In this document: positions 32,540 to 43,521 of the stretch, in pieces
Layout: each line of letters begins with the position of its first letter
Position numbering within the stretch: the first letter of the stretch is position 1
Source: Locusta migratoria
Taxonomy: Eukaryota > Arthropoda > Insecta > Orthoptera > Acrididae
Direction of reading: 5' to 3'
NCBI GenBank assembly: GCA_026315105.1
Contig: CM048750.1
Location: 265,413,151-265,477,150, forward strand
Length of the DNA stretch: 64,000 nt
Made by a program: the position numbers and the translations under genes
The notes under the pieces: model-generated
What the model was told of the DNA's origin: nothing
The model's database searches: none
Seen by the model: the letters and a program-made list of their open reading frames with translations, nothing else

Positions 32540-33662
32540 CTACATCTACATGGGATACTCTGCAAATCACATTTAAGTGCCTGGCAGAGGGTACATCGGA
32601 CCACCATTATACTATTCATCTACCATTCCATTCTCGAATAGCGCACGGTAAGAACGAACACCTGAATCTCTCTGTTCGAGCTCTGATTGCTCGTATTTTA
32701 TTCTGATGATCATTTCTACCTATGTAAGTGGGAGTCAACAATGTATTTTCGCATTCGGAGGAGAATGTTGGCGATTGGAGTTTCGCAAGTAGCCCACGCC
32801 GCAGCGATAAGCGCCGTTGTTGTTATGATTCCCATCCCGGATCCTGTATCATTTCCGTAACGCTGTCTCCCCTGTATCGCTACAATACAAAACGACCTGC
32901 CCTTTTTTGGACTCTTTCGATGTCCTCCGTCAAACCCACCTGATAATGATCCCACACTGGGCTGCAGTACTCCAAAAATGGGCGGACAAGCGTAGTGTAT
33001 GCAGTTTCTTTTGTAGTTCTGTTGCATCTTTTAAGGGTTCTTCCAATAAAACGCAGTGTCTGGTTCGCCTTTCCCACGATATTATATACGTGTTCTTTCC
33101 AATTTAAGTCTGAAGTAATAGTAATTCCTAGGTATTTTGTGGAGTTTACGGCCTTCACATTTGATTGACTTATCTTGTAAACAAAGTTTAACAGATTTCT
33201 TTTCGTACTCATGTGGACGACTTCACACTTCTCGTTATTGAGTCAATTGACAATTTTTACACCGTACTGATATCTTATTCAGATTGTTCTGCAGTTGGTT
33301 TTGATCTTCAGATGATTTTACTAGACGGTAAATGATGGCGTCATCTGCAAACAACCGAAGAGAGCTACTTAGATTTTCCGCTAAATCGTTTATGTAAATA
33401 AGGAACAGCAGAGGACCAATAACACTACCCTGTGGAACGCCCGATATCACCTCTGTTTAGTTGATGCCTTACCATCGATTACTACGAACTGTGTCCTCTC
33501 TGACAAGAAATCCCCTATCCAATCGCAAATTTGGGGCGATATACCATAACCACGCAATTTGATTAAAAGCCGTTTTTGAGATACGGTGTCAAAAGCTTTC
33601 TGGAAGTCAAGAAATGCGGAATCGATATGCGAACCTTTGTCGATAGCACCCATCACTTCGTG
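32540..33662 (-). mobile_element. LINE family A (Jockey/CR1-type), 5'-truncated
   Basis: The minus strand encodes, in order, HIDSAFLDFQKAFDTVSQKR (catalytic Asp block, about 33570-33630), GYGISPQICDWIGDFLSER, VISGVPQGSVIGPLLFLIYI (about 33400-33450) and the catalytic LRLFADDAIIYRL (about 33325-33365). Then come NSTKYLGITITSDLNWKEHV (about 33090-33150), FLEYCSPVWDHYQVGLTEDI and PTYIGRNDHQNKIRAI. The 3' end is accctctgccaggcacttaa then gcagagtatcccatgtagat. Frames 33656-33447, 33450-33235 and 33212-32880 are broken by few changes. This is the best-preserved copy of family A here and serves to identify the relics elsewhere. Confidence 0.9.
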
Positions 33663-33727
33663 TGAATAAAGAGTTAGTTAACATCTACCATCGATGGTAC
33701 GAGAACTACGGATTACTCTCGCAGGTG

Positions 33728-33930
33728 TCTGCTATAGCGTAATGGGCGAGGAATTAGTATGTGATGTACTAACATGCCAGACGGTGGTTCGAAACTTGCT
33801 AGTGCGTGGTGGCTCAACGCGCTTGTCAGAGGGTTGCCGGCATGGTAGTCGACGCCCTCTGTAACGAGAAAACTGAGTGATCGACGAAGCAATCAAAATA
33901 GAAGAAAATAATCCAACGTCCACAAAGTAA
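33728..33930 (+). mobile_element. tRNA-derived SINE, third family
   Basis: The head ctgctatagcgtaatgggcg and the B-box-like ggttcgaaac (33786-33795) precede a body with gaaaactgagtgatcgacga. A further aaactgagtaaaattctcat at about 34065-34085 suggests a second partial copy just downstream. Confidence 0.55.
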
Positions 33931-34360
33931 CGATCAAACCGAAGAACCAATGAAAAGAGAGGAAAAGAAGGAGGGTTCAGCCAACACTGTCTGAAGATCT
34001 GCTGTGCGTGACGTGGCACTGGAGCACACAGGCCTTATCTTCAGACATCTGTGATAAAAAAAACTGAGTAAAATTCTCATCGAACAACCCAGAACGAACA
34101 TGAACAAACGACCGCAAAGCATCGATCTCAATGAAGAATATATACCACAAATGACAAATTTGTCCCTCTTGCTTCTTAAAAGGTTTCCGCATACCGTTGT
34201 TAACTGAACACAACTATATTCTGCGATAATCCGAATTGTTCAAAGGTAACAGCGCTTTCTCTGAAAAGTTTATTTGCTCTGTTTCGAGGACATGTCATGA
34301 AATACACACCAACGAATTGTAAACATGAGTACGAAGTCTTTCGCGACATAGTTCTTGCGG

Positions 34361-34490
34361 AAAATACTCTCGGTGTTCTTGCCGCGTCAAATATGGGTAG
34401 GAGCCCAAGCTTTCGACTATATCCTCCATAGTCGTCGTCAGGGGTAAAACTGACTGCCGTGAACTGGAGGCTTCCGCTTATATAACCAGG
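34361..34490. repeat. Left inverted terminal repeat of Penelope-like element
   Basis: Near-identical reverse complement of 35848-35977. On the minus strand it holds CTGACGA (34435-34441), self-complementary gactat / atagtc, and GAAA (34411-34414). Confidence 0.9.
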
Positions 34491-34581
34491 AGACGGCTTC
34501 TCATTGGCTGGCTTACGTTACTGCGGTAATGGCGCGTACTTGGGTGGTGCCACCTAACCACCTAGAACTTTCAAGCGCACT

Positions 34582-35840
34582 CTATTCCGCGTTGCTAGCA
34601 GCGCCATCTCTCGCAGCAGGCGGTAATCTGCGGGAAGTACCGAAGGTTCTGGGAGCCAACCTCTGTTCCTTCTCCTTCTCCAGTGCTCGCTTCCATGCAT
34701 TGCTGAGTGCATACCCGGAGTCTCTATTGATATTATTATCGCATAATCTGATTTCAATCGCCTCCTTGATGACAGAATTCCAGTAGTTGGAAGCGTGAGC
34801 CAGTACTCTCGTTTCTTCAAACAAAATCCGGTGTTTATTTAACAGGCTGTGCTCAACCACCGCAGATTTTTCTAAATGCCTGTATTTCAGGCGACGCTGG
34901 TGTTCAACGCAGCGTTCAGAAACAGTTCTTATTGACTGCCCCACGTAATTTTTGCCTCACTCGCACGGAATGCTGTATATTCCCGGCACTCTCAGACCGA
35001 GGTTGTCTTTGACTGGTGACATCATTTCTTTCATCTTCTTGGGAGGACGAAAGACAGGTCGGATCCCCTGCCTATTTAGGACTATTCCGATTTTACTGCT
35101 TGTTGCACCGCAGAATGGAAGCCGTGCGATGTGTTGGTCCTCTTGATTTGTTGAAATAGCATCCTGTCTAGGTTTCCTCGACAGTGTGGACCTAATATCA
35201 CGGGAGGAATATCCATTCTTTCTGAAGACCTTCTTCAGGTGGTTGATCTCAGAGTCGAGGCGGTTTTCGTTTGAAATAATCCTTGCTCTGTGTACCAAGG
35301 TGTTCAGCATAGTTTTCTTATGAGTCTTACGATGAAAGCTAGTCTGTAGGCGTCGGTTTTCTGTACACAGAGTGTCCAAGTCGTCCATCTGATTTTCGTT
35401 CAACCAACAGGTCTAAGAAGGGTAGCTTCCCGTCCTTCTCTACTTCGACTGTAAATCTTATTTTGGGGTGTATTCCATTTAAATGATCCACTAACTGCTG
35501 CAGTGCCTCATTCCCGTGAGGCCAGATTAAATATGTATCGTCAACATATCTATAGAATCAAGATGGACGAAAGGGAGCACTGTTCAACGCTCGTTCTTCA
35601 AAATCCTCCATGAAGAAGTTCCCAGTGGCTGGTGACAGTGGCGAACCCATGGCTGTTACGTCAGTCATTTCATAATAATTTCCACCATATATAAAATAAG
35701 TGGTCGTCAAAGTGTGCCGAAATAACTTCAGAATTTCAGGAGAGAAGTGAACAGCCAGCAGTTTTAATGTGTCTTCCACTGGTACTTTCGTAAAAAGAGA
35801 AACCACGTCGAGGCTGACCATTATGTCATTCTGGCCTATC
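34582..35840 (-). pseudogene. Penelope-like RT / GIY-YIG protein, truncated with two stops
   Basis: The reading order on the minus strand begins with IMVSLDVVSLFTKVPVEDTL (RT block with catalytic Asp), YFIYGGNYYEMTDVTAMGSP and LSPATGNFFMEDFE. After a stop (35558) come YRYVDDTYLIW (catalytic YVDD) and KLPFLDLLVERKSDG. The C-terminal part has the linker (35403-34957) ending in PGIYSIPCE, a second stop, then GKNYVGQSIRTVSERCVEHQ (GIY-YIG with its Arg and His) and IKEAIEIRL with the catalytic Glu. The protein would reverse-transcribe and nick DNA for insertion. The N-terminal RT part is missing. Each stop is a single-base change (TGA), so decay is modest. Confidence 0.9.
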
Positions 35841-35847
35841 CTCAGCT

Positions 35848-35977
35848 CCTGGTTATATAAGCGGAAGCCTCCAGTTCACGGCAGTCAGTTTCACCCCCGA
35901 CGACGACTATGGAGGATATAGTCGAAAGCTTGGGCTCCTACCCATATTTGACGCGGCAAGAACACCGAGAGTATTTT
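35848..35977. repeat. Right inverted terminal repeat of Penelope-like element
   Basis: On the plus strand: tggttatataagcggaagcc to ccgagagtatttt. It carries the same stem and GAAA (35924-35927), but the upstream core is CCGACGA (35897-35903). Confidence 0.9.
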
Positions 35978-36052
35978 ACGCACGAATTGTAAACATGGTC
36001 ATAAACTGTTGAGATACTGTTACAATGACTGTTGTAAATGACGTAATGGTAG

Positions 36053-36055
<3 letters not shown>

Positions 36056-36116
<61 letters not shown>
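36056..36116. repeat. (AT)n microsatellite
   Basis: About 30 uninterrupted AT units. Confidence 0.97.
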
Positions 36117-36121
<5 letters not shown>

Positions 36122-36637
36122 ACTAGATTTATGTGGAATTCAGCATTATTACACTTATTCCGTTTGTGATGTTAACTACAGCAAAAATTATATCATCTAC
36201 GTTAAAAGCATCCATAGCAACCATGTCAAAGACAAACATTTTAGTAGATGCATTGATTCTAATTAATGACTTTCAAAGTATTTCATAAATAGTGAATAAT
36301 TTCTGAGAAAAAAAATAAACAAAGTAATTTGTTGCAATGTATACACTTCCCTTCCGTTTCATTAAGGAACTACATTTGCCACAGAAACCTAGGCCTTCCT
36401 TTATATACGAAACTACCAGTATCAGCACGTTGTTCAGAATATCCATTTATTACAGTATCCTCCCAGTTTACGTGCATATGCTTCCATTCGTTGTTACGTA
36501 TTTCACGGCATGTTCACGAAATAGAAAAAAAAAAACAACGCATTTTAGAGGGAGCATTCTTACATATGCAAAACTCTAAATATTGAGAACATAGCTCTAT
36601 TTAATTAATAAGAGCGGCCGAAACCATTTAAGAAAAA
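36117..36637. other. Unassigned AT-rich stretch
   Basis: Short overlapping frames with no motif. Confidence 0.3.
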
Positions 36638-36716
36638 AAAATTGGTATGGGCGGTGTCTGAGCCACTGATCATGTGCATTACAATCCGGCGCGCTACCCA
36701 CTACACTACGACGAAC
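36638..36716 (-). mobile_element. tRNA-like relic (SINE head)
   Basis: The minus strand reads gtcgtagtgtagtgggtagc (A-box-like) followed by gcgccggattgtaatg; the T-arm side is degenerate. Its lack of a complete cloverleaf argues against a tRNA gene. Confidence 0.4.
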
Positions 36717-36949
36717 AACTACAAAAGTCTTTCTTTAATCTCGTACTATGGGAGTTGTTAACTGATACTATTATGGTATTTTTAGACACTAGATTATAAT
36801 TTATCGTACGAAGAACGAAATGTTTTTGTTAATTGTTCAGGGTGTCATTGCTTTGAAATGAAGTGTGAGTTATAATAAGAAAATCATCAAATACGCAACG
36901 CAAGATGGAGTATGGCAGAGAGAGTTCTGGACGTAGAATGTCACGTGAC

Positions 36950-37370
36950 GTCTCCGAACGGATGGTTTTCGTAAAATCAATGTACGGTGTCAAATCGCCG
37001 TTATTTTTGCAAATATCTCTCAAACCATACGAGATATGAAAATAACATAAGAGAGCAATGTTGTAGAGAATTGCCTCCTCTACAAATTCGGTTATTCAGT
37101 TTTCGTGTCAGATGAACGGTTCGTTTGCAGTTACAATTACATTACAAAGGGCTTTTTCTTTTGTGTTACTCACGTATATTTTGTCCGAAAAAATTGAAAA
37201 AAGGAAGTTCTGGTCTCTGGCGGCCTATAATTATGTCTGTAAAATTTGGTGCTGATCGGTTGAACGGTTCGACTTAAAAAGTGGGAACACGTTACGGCAG
37301 ACGACGGACAGACATACATCCCAAAATCGCCTTTATTTTCGCAAGTATCTGTGAAACGATGCGAGATGTG

Positions 37371-37402
<32 letters not shown>

Positions 37403-37500
37403 ATAACAGAGCAAAGTTATAGAGCCATTTTTCCTCTACAAATTCATGTATTCACTTTCCGTGTCAGATGAACGGTTAAGCGTTATTTTCATTTAAATTT
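36950..37500 (+). repeat. Dispersed repeat with two diverged internal copies
   Basis: The two blocks (about 36985-37130 and 37320-37480) share caaat/gcaagtatct, acgagatatga / gcgagatgtg, acataagagagcaatgtt / acataacagagcaaagtt, cctctacaaattc and gtcagatgaacggtt. A similar text is at 31340-31460. No coding; superfamily unknown, style like Helitron interiors. Confidence 0.55.
37371..37401. repeat. Poly(A) tract
   Basis: About 31 A residues inside the second copy of the preceding repeat; absent from the first copy. Confidence 0.95.
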
Positions 37501-38965
37501 CGAGCTGTCCAAAGGTGGTCGCAAAGGCCCACTTTTAGTGTTACTACCGTAACCTAAAGTGGGCCAAAATGGAATACATCCTCACCGAAGTACATACCAT
37601 ATAATTTTAAGAGAGGTTACCAAACTGTTTATTGACTTTAAATAAATGTTTGCAAGGAAATTATAGTGGATAGTTAAAAACTATTTTCGTATATGAAATC
37701 GTTTTCAGGATGAAGAATTTTGCGGACAATAGAGTCACGTGATGAAATTTCTATGAATTAAATAATAGGACTGTAGCACTGGACAGAATACTACCCAAAC
37801 AGGTACTAGACGTTCACTGTTAATGTTTGGAAATACATGGCTGAATGTGTGGCTAAATTAATAGAAAGTTCTGTTAAGCGAGCTTCGGAATGGCAACGCT
37901 AGAATTCCGTTAAACAAAGTTTTGATTGAGAGCGGAGCTTCTGTGGGACTCCGCTTTTCAAGTGAGCGGACGATTCACCCTCGCAAATTGAAAGTCCAAT
38001 ACTAACTTTTTATGACACTGTTCGCATGCAACTATCAGGAAACAGAACAGTTCTAATCGTCCTCTGTTCCTGAAAGCACAAATGCTACCGAAAACAGCTT
38101 CTTCTGCGCAGTCGCTAACTCCCAGCTTCACGGATAACAATTTACTAAACACATTGTTTTAGGCCCTCACTGACCAATCGAAAGACTCGCTCCTCGGAGC
38201 GATTTACTGACCCAGCCAGTGTCCGTGGGAAAGTACATGAGAAACTGTGCTGTGCCTGCTAACTTAGAAAAAAATCCTAGATCTAGAGTTCAGACGAGGC
38301 AAAGAAGCGCCTCGCCTACATGTCGGCGCCGAAGTTTTTCCTCTGTTCTTGTATGATCCACGAATCACTTTGCTTATTTTCATTCGCTTATGACGTACAG
38401 TGATCATTCTGAGGGTAACTATTATGATTCCGAAAAGGTATCTATGTTGCAGAAACGCGACGTTCGAGAAATATATGGCGTAAGTTCGCGAACCTTTTGT
38501 GGAACCATGTTCAGTAGCATAGGAATTCTTAGAATGGCCTCTAGGAAAATGATTCCTTTAGGTCGGCTGTTGTTAACATCATCTTATTTCCAAGAGTAGA
38601 AATCGTATCTGCATTTATATGACACCTTCTTGACTTTTATGCACAAAGGCTTGTAGTATTCTTCTGGATTCATTTTCAGTAAGCTGCCAAAGAATTCAGA
38701 AATTTTAGTAGTAATCCACGCACTTTCAAGTATAAACTGATGAGTTTTCTCATTGCTCATTCTTTCTATCATGTCTAGGAACTCCTAGAAAAAATTAAAA
38801 AGAATTAAGCTAATTTGTGAGTTATGTTGTTGATTGTTTACTTATGCTTAGGACTGTCGTCTGTATAGGATTCCTACACGTTCCATTTTATATTGCGCTT
38901 TTGTTACAATTTCTAATACTAACTCAATGCATAGAGGCGTGCTCCTGAGTTTGGTCCTGCGGAAC
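37501..38965. other. Unassigned, 1.5 kb
   Basis: No frame over 70 codons and no structure recognised. Confidence 0.3.
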
Positions 38966-39425
38966 ATCTCTATGCTTATAAGACGCATTTGTTGTCTGTC
39001 TGTCTGTTCTCTTATTACTCAAGATCCAGACAACCAAATAACGTGAAATTTGGTACACGTACACAAAAATTACATGGGGAAGGTTCTTAAAAAGGTTTCG
39101 TTACTTTTTTTAAAAACCAACCGGATAATTTGAGAAAAGTGAAAGTGCGTTTTCAATGTGTCCGTGTAAATCTATATCTTCGCACTGATCGTGATGAAAT
39201 TTTGCACAATTGACCTTCAAAATAAGAGGAAGGGCACTGCCTACATAAAATTTCGTTCAGTGCACAGTGCAGGGTATTTATGGATTTCGCCAAAATCTAC
39301 AGTTTTCCTCCGATCTTGATGAAACTTTGTACGCTTGACATTGAAAACAAGATGAAGGTTACTGTCTACATATAATTTCTTTCGGTCATGGGGAGAGTAT
39401 TTTACTCACAGACTTCGATTGCAAT
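38966..39425 (+). mobile_element. Helitron-like repeat, 3'-truncated
   Basis: Starts TCTCTATGCTTATAAGACGC after an A. The same sequence, in the opposite orientation, makes up much of 59688-60685. No CTAG end precedes the next copy's start. Confidence 0.55.
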
Positions 39426-39572
39426 CTCTATACATATGAGACGCATTTCTTGTCTGTTCCCTTATAACTCAAGATCCAGACAACAAAATAACGTGAAATT
39501 TGGTACACACACACACAATTACAACGGAAAACCTTATTTTAAACCTGGGCAAAGCCGGGTACTTGCAGCTAG
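39426..39572 (+). mobile_element. 147-bp miniature Helitron-like element
   Basis: Starts TCTCTATACATATGAGACGC after an A and ends with the hairpin cctgggcaaagccggg then tacttgcagCTAG before a T (39573). It shares its first 100 bp with the preceding element, so it looks like an internal-deletion derivative. Confidence 0.65.
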
Positions 39573-39699
39573 TGATATATATATAATAGAAATCGCAAAA
39601 ACTTGCCACAACTTGCGATGAGATTTTGTTCATACACTGTATCAGAACGAGAGTACTTGCAACTTGCAACAAACTTTAACCATAATTTCAAATCTTTAT

Positions 39700-40357
39700 T
39701 ACACTCTTCCTCTTTGACAACCACAGTGAAATGATGATAAAAGTTTCTCGCATACTACTTTTCGGTTGTTCATTGACTAAACTACTGCATTTGGTATGCC
39801 GTTACAATTTATATTTTTTACCCTACAAATTGTAGTTGTAGGAAATTTTACACCGTTTAACACACAGAGCTGAATGTGGCTTCGAAATTGTATCACATTA
39901 CGACACGTGGTTCATGAGATATGAGGAGATAAACAGTAACGTTCATGGAAAACCGCCCAATCACGCACTAGGTTTTAATCTATTACTTTTTTACTACTAT
40001 CTGTATTCGTAACAAATTTTATCGACATGCAGCACTTGCATAAATGAATATATACCTACAAAATTATACAATTTTGCAACATATAATTCAATAAATATGG
40101 GATCTTATATAGTGCGACGGGTAAAAACTTTTCACATTCCGCAAGACGAGGACGTGTTCATTTTTATGACGTCATATATCATGAACTATCGGCCCTATCG
40201 CAAAATCCTTTTTTAGCTGACGTCTTCCACCTATAAACTATACTCCTGCCAAATTTCAGCTTCATAGTTGAAGTAGTTCTCGAGATTTCGTGTTTAGTGA
40301 GTGAGTGAGTAAGTGAATGTGTGAACGAGTGTCCTTTCGCGTTTATATAGATAGAGA
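39700..40357 (-). mobile_element. Helitron-like repeat, 3'-truncated
   Basis: On the minus strand the 5' end is TCTCTATCTATATAAACGCG after an A (40357/40358). The body matches the interior of 19890-20943 (for example tactacttttcggttgttca, complement of the 20.4-kb text). Confidence 0.6.
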
Positions 40358-42389
40358 TGAAGTTGTTAATAATAAACTGCATTGTGGCCGTGTGACTAAA
40401 GACGTTGCTTTTTAGAGCATATATCAGATCAGTGTTTCTCCACCTGTGGTTTGCGAACCCCATGGGAGTCACAAAGTGTCGTTGGTGGGGGGGGGGGGGA
40501 GGGGGAGAAAGTACTTGCACCATAAAACAACCACACCAGTGCACGTCTGGGTACATGGGGTTCCACAATACTAACATTGCCTAAGCATAGTGCAATTTAT
40601 TTTAGACAAAAATGACGTAATTCCTTATTATCATCAATTCTGATTTGAACAGAGCAGACTTTCGTACAATAAAGATGGCATGTTAAAGATGAATAAACGA
40701 AAAGCCTGAAAATTGCTTTCAGGAACCAGTCGATAGCTAAATTAACAAGAGGCAATAAGTAATTTTGAGAGAATCGATAAAACATGAACTTCCTACAGAG
40801 TTTAACTTAATGACCATTATTCGCTTCCGAATCTCACCTGCAACGCGAAATATTCGCCATGCAACATATATTTTTCTGCCGAAATCCGAGTAAAAACCGG
40901 ATTATCTGTTCCATTCCAGAAAAAAAATTCTCCCCATAATGTAGAACACTACATGTTTTTAAAATAATGATTTATCAATATAATATAAAATTATGCCTGT
41001 TTGAATTCACACAGATAGTTGTGTTACAGTACGGTGAAGCGATTTGGGCCAGAGGGTCGCCAGATGATTTTTACTTCGGGGGGTGGGGGGGGGGGGGGAA
41101 GGGGTGTCGCGAACTGAAATTAAGTAGAGAGAGAGAGAGAGAGTCAAGAATTCACACTGAAAACTAAGCAAGTGAAACGAGGCATGCAATTACTTTATCC
41201 ATTATTATTAAGAGAACCTCAACCACGTATCTATCTCTCGGTGACTCTTCCATCGCAATCGATGTTTCAAATATTGAGCGTGTAGCGATAATTTTTTCAC
41301 AATTCAGTACACATTCTTCTGTTTTCAAGCTTGTTCTGAGTTCAGTTTTTAGGGGGCTATCTATCCATCGTGGTATGTTACTGTTAAAGGAAATGAGGGT
41401 AGAATGGGGAATTTACCTAGTAGGGCAAAGTTTTATTCAACGAAATATGGAGGTAGCTACAGTGGTGAATATACCAAATATTTTCAGGGAGGGGGAAGGG
41501 CAAGATTAATGTAATTTTAAGTAGACACCCCATCATATTTTTAAAAGATTTTGCTGCTCATATTTAAATTAGTGCTGAAGCTCCTGTAATTTTAATTATT
41601 CTTTTCTTGTTCAACACAGTAACAGCTGAAGATGCGTCTCTAATGACGTGAAATTGGTAGTGGATCTGTGTAAAAAAGGATCTCAATAAAATCAGCTGAC
41701 GCGTCTCCAGAATTTATTGGTTGTTTTATGAGAGAACATTTTTAAGTCAATCTTCAAACAAAAAAAATGTTTCTTCTACTATATAGTCTTACAATCAATT
41801 TTTAAAACAACTAATAATTTTTTAAAACAATTGATAAATTCAGGTCGTTTGTTGTTGACATTAAATTAAAAAATACAGCTTAAAAAAATAGAACTGACAC
41901 GAATTTCACACCTCTAACACCTCACTCCCCTCACCAATACAAGCAAGTATGACTGTCTACCACGGCGATGTCTTCAAACAACATGCATTAAAATAATTAA
42001 GATACCGGACTTACATACTTTCTCTCTTTACATTCATTATTTGCCGGGGGAGGGGGAGGACCCCACCCTGTATACCCCACTGGATAGCTCGTTCGCAGCA
42101 GTGAGAGGGCGAAACAGGACGCGTAAACTGGTCAAGAGCACTTGATGGAAGATCAAAGGTGCGTATAAACGTGTCCAGAGCACCTGTCGATAGAAGCAGC
42201 GGCGCGTGTTATCACATCTAAAGCACTCAAAGTGCTGCCGTCAAAGACGAGAATTCAACGCATGTTTTTCTAGAACTATTGGGCATTGTTCAAGATATGT
42301 ACGTATCCATTTTACAACTTTTCAATTCCTAGTATGTATACTTCTGATATAATTTCCGCGGGTTTCTAGCCACCTCATGTGCTTTGATT
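40358..42389. other. Unassigned, 2 kb, with G-rich tracts and a hammerhead-like motif
   Basis: G runs lie at about 40487-40506 and 41080-41102, and (GA)n at 41127-41142. CTGAAGA (41626-41632), stem cgtc/gacg and GAAA (41650-41653) repeat the pattern seen at Penelope ends, followed by tctcaataaaatc. No coding. Confidence 0.35.
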
Positions 42390-43312
42390 TGATTCTTTCA
42401 GGGAAGCCAAAACAGTCTTGGTCTAACCCGCCACTGCCCGCACCGAAACTAAGTTTATTGTGCGGTATCGCTCCCTGTATGTCTAGTAAAGCCAACCAAT
42501 GCCCTTGAACAGTGCAAGGAGTCCCTTTACCAGTTCTTTATTAGACACAATTTCTTCGGGTCTGGTTGTCCCAAATGTTCTGTGCCTTTTACTCTCTAAT
42601 GCAATGCATTCGAAGATCAGATGTGATGCATTTTCATCACCGTCATCACGGAGCCTATTCCCATTGTATGTAGGTGTTTTTTGAAATTCCCATGGCCTGT
42701 CAGCAATCCAACCACGAGTCTAATCTCTCTCCTGTTCAGACCCAGGATTGCATAGCTTCTTTTAAAGCAAGGCTTTGGCATCATTACCTTGCCATGTTTA
42801 TGTTGATGGACTTTGGTCCAATATTCTTCGTGCTGTCTTCTGAGCCAGTTACGTAGCTCCAATTTAATCATTGCCTTGGTGATTGTCAGGACAGGTTCCG
42901 GTCCAATAAATGGAGTCTCTGCCCCCATCCTGGCTAATCTGTCGGCATGTTCGTTGCCACTGATCCCCGAGTGGCCAGGGACCCACAATAGGTTTACTCT
43001 ATTGCTTTTCCCCTAGCTCCACCAGAACCCTGTGACATTCTGCAACAATTTTAGACCTTGTTGTAGGAGCTGCCAGTGATCTCAGGACTGCCTGGCTGTC
43101 TGAATAGATGTAGATGCTAAAAATCTTTGTAGCACCTACGCAAATTCTCCCCCACACATGCCCTGATGGCAGTGATTTCGGCCTGGAATACTGAGGCCAG
43201 TTTCCCTAGAGAGATGACGCCCTCCAGTCTTGGCTGCAACCCGTATACCCCGGCCCCCTCATGTGCTTAAAAATCTAGGAACTTTCTGCCAACTGTTGAA
43301 TGTCTGACGCTT
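42390..43312 (-). mobile_element. LINE 3' part with RNase H (I/R1 group)
   Basis: The minus strand, with shifts, encodes GAGVYGLQPRLEGVISLGKL, ASVFQAEITAI, YSDSQAVLRSLAAPTTRSKI and LLWVPGHSGISGNEHADRLA. These are the four acidic blocks of an RNase H domain; the first block (usually TDGS) is only partly seen. The intact frame 42988-42617 continues with ILGLNRREIRLVVGLLTGHG, and after a frameshift comes DENASHLIFECIALESKRH then FGTTRPEEI, a zinc-knuckle-like C-terminus ending at 42488. Distinct in sequence from the I-type element at 26.6 kb. RT is missing. Confidence 0.83.
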
Positions 43313-43317
43313 TCATC

Positions 43318-43521
43318 TCTTACTGACTGGATTCGCATTCGGAAGGACGGTGGTTCAAATCCACTTCCGGCCATCCAAATTTAGGTTTCCGTGATTTCCC
43401 TAAGCCACTCGAGGCAAATGCCGAGATGCTTCCTTTGAAAGGGTGCGGCCGATTTTCTTCCACATCTTTACCAAAAAACTCTGAGCGTAAGCTCCGTCTC
43501 AAATGGACACGCTGTTGACGG
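43318..43521 (+). mobile_element. tRNA-derived SINE (family with aaatgccgagat body)
   Basis: B-box-like ggttcaaatcc (43352-43362) follows tgactggattcgcattcgga. The body has ggtttccgtgatttccctaa and gaggcaaatgccgagatgct, and the end has gagcgtaagctccgtctc then gctgttgacgg. It has replaced the missing 3' end of the Tc1-like element that follows. Confidence 0.65.

Larger units (their letters stand above)
34312..35997 (-). mobile_element. Penelope-like element with 16-bp TSD and inverted terminal repeats
   Basis: The 16-bp direct repeat acgaattgtaaacatg flanks the insertion at 34312-34327 and 35982-35997. Inside, a repeat of about 125 bp stands at each end in inverted orientation (34361-34490 and 35848-35977). 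The coding part runs on the minus strand and is 5'-truncated directly at the right-hand inverted repeat. Penelope-like elements encode RT joined to a GIY-YIG endonuclease and often carry complex inverted or direct terminal repeats, which fits. Confidence 0.92.

Noticed and set aside
36640..36716. Functional tRNA gene on the minus strand
   Set aside because: The A-box side is fair but the T-arm/B-box is degenerate, so a SINE relic is more likely.
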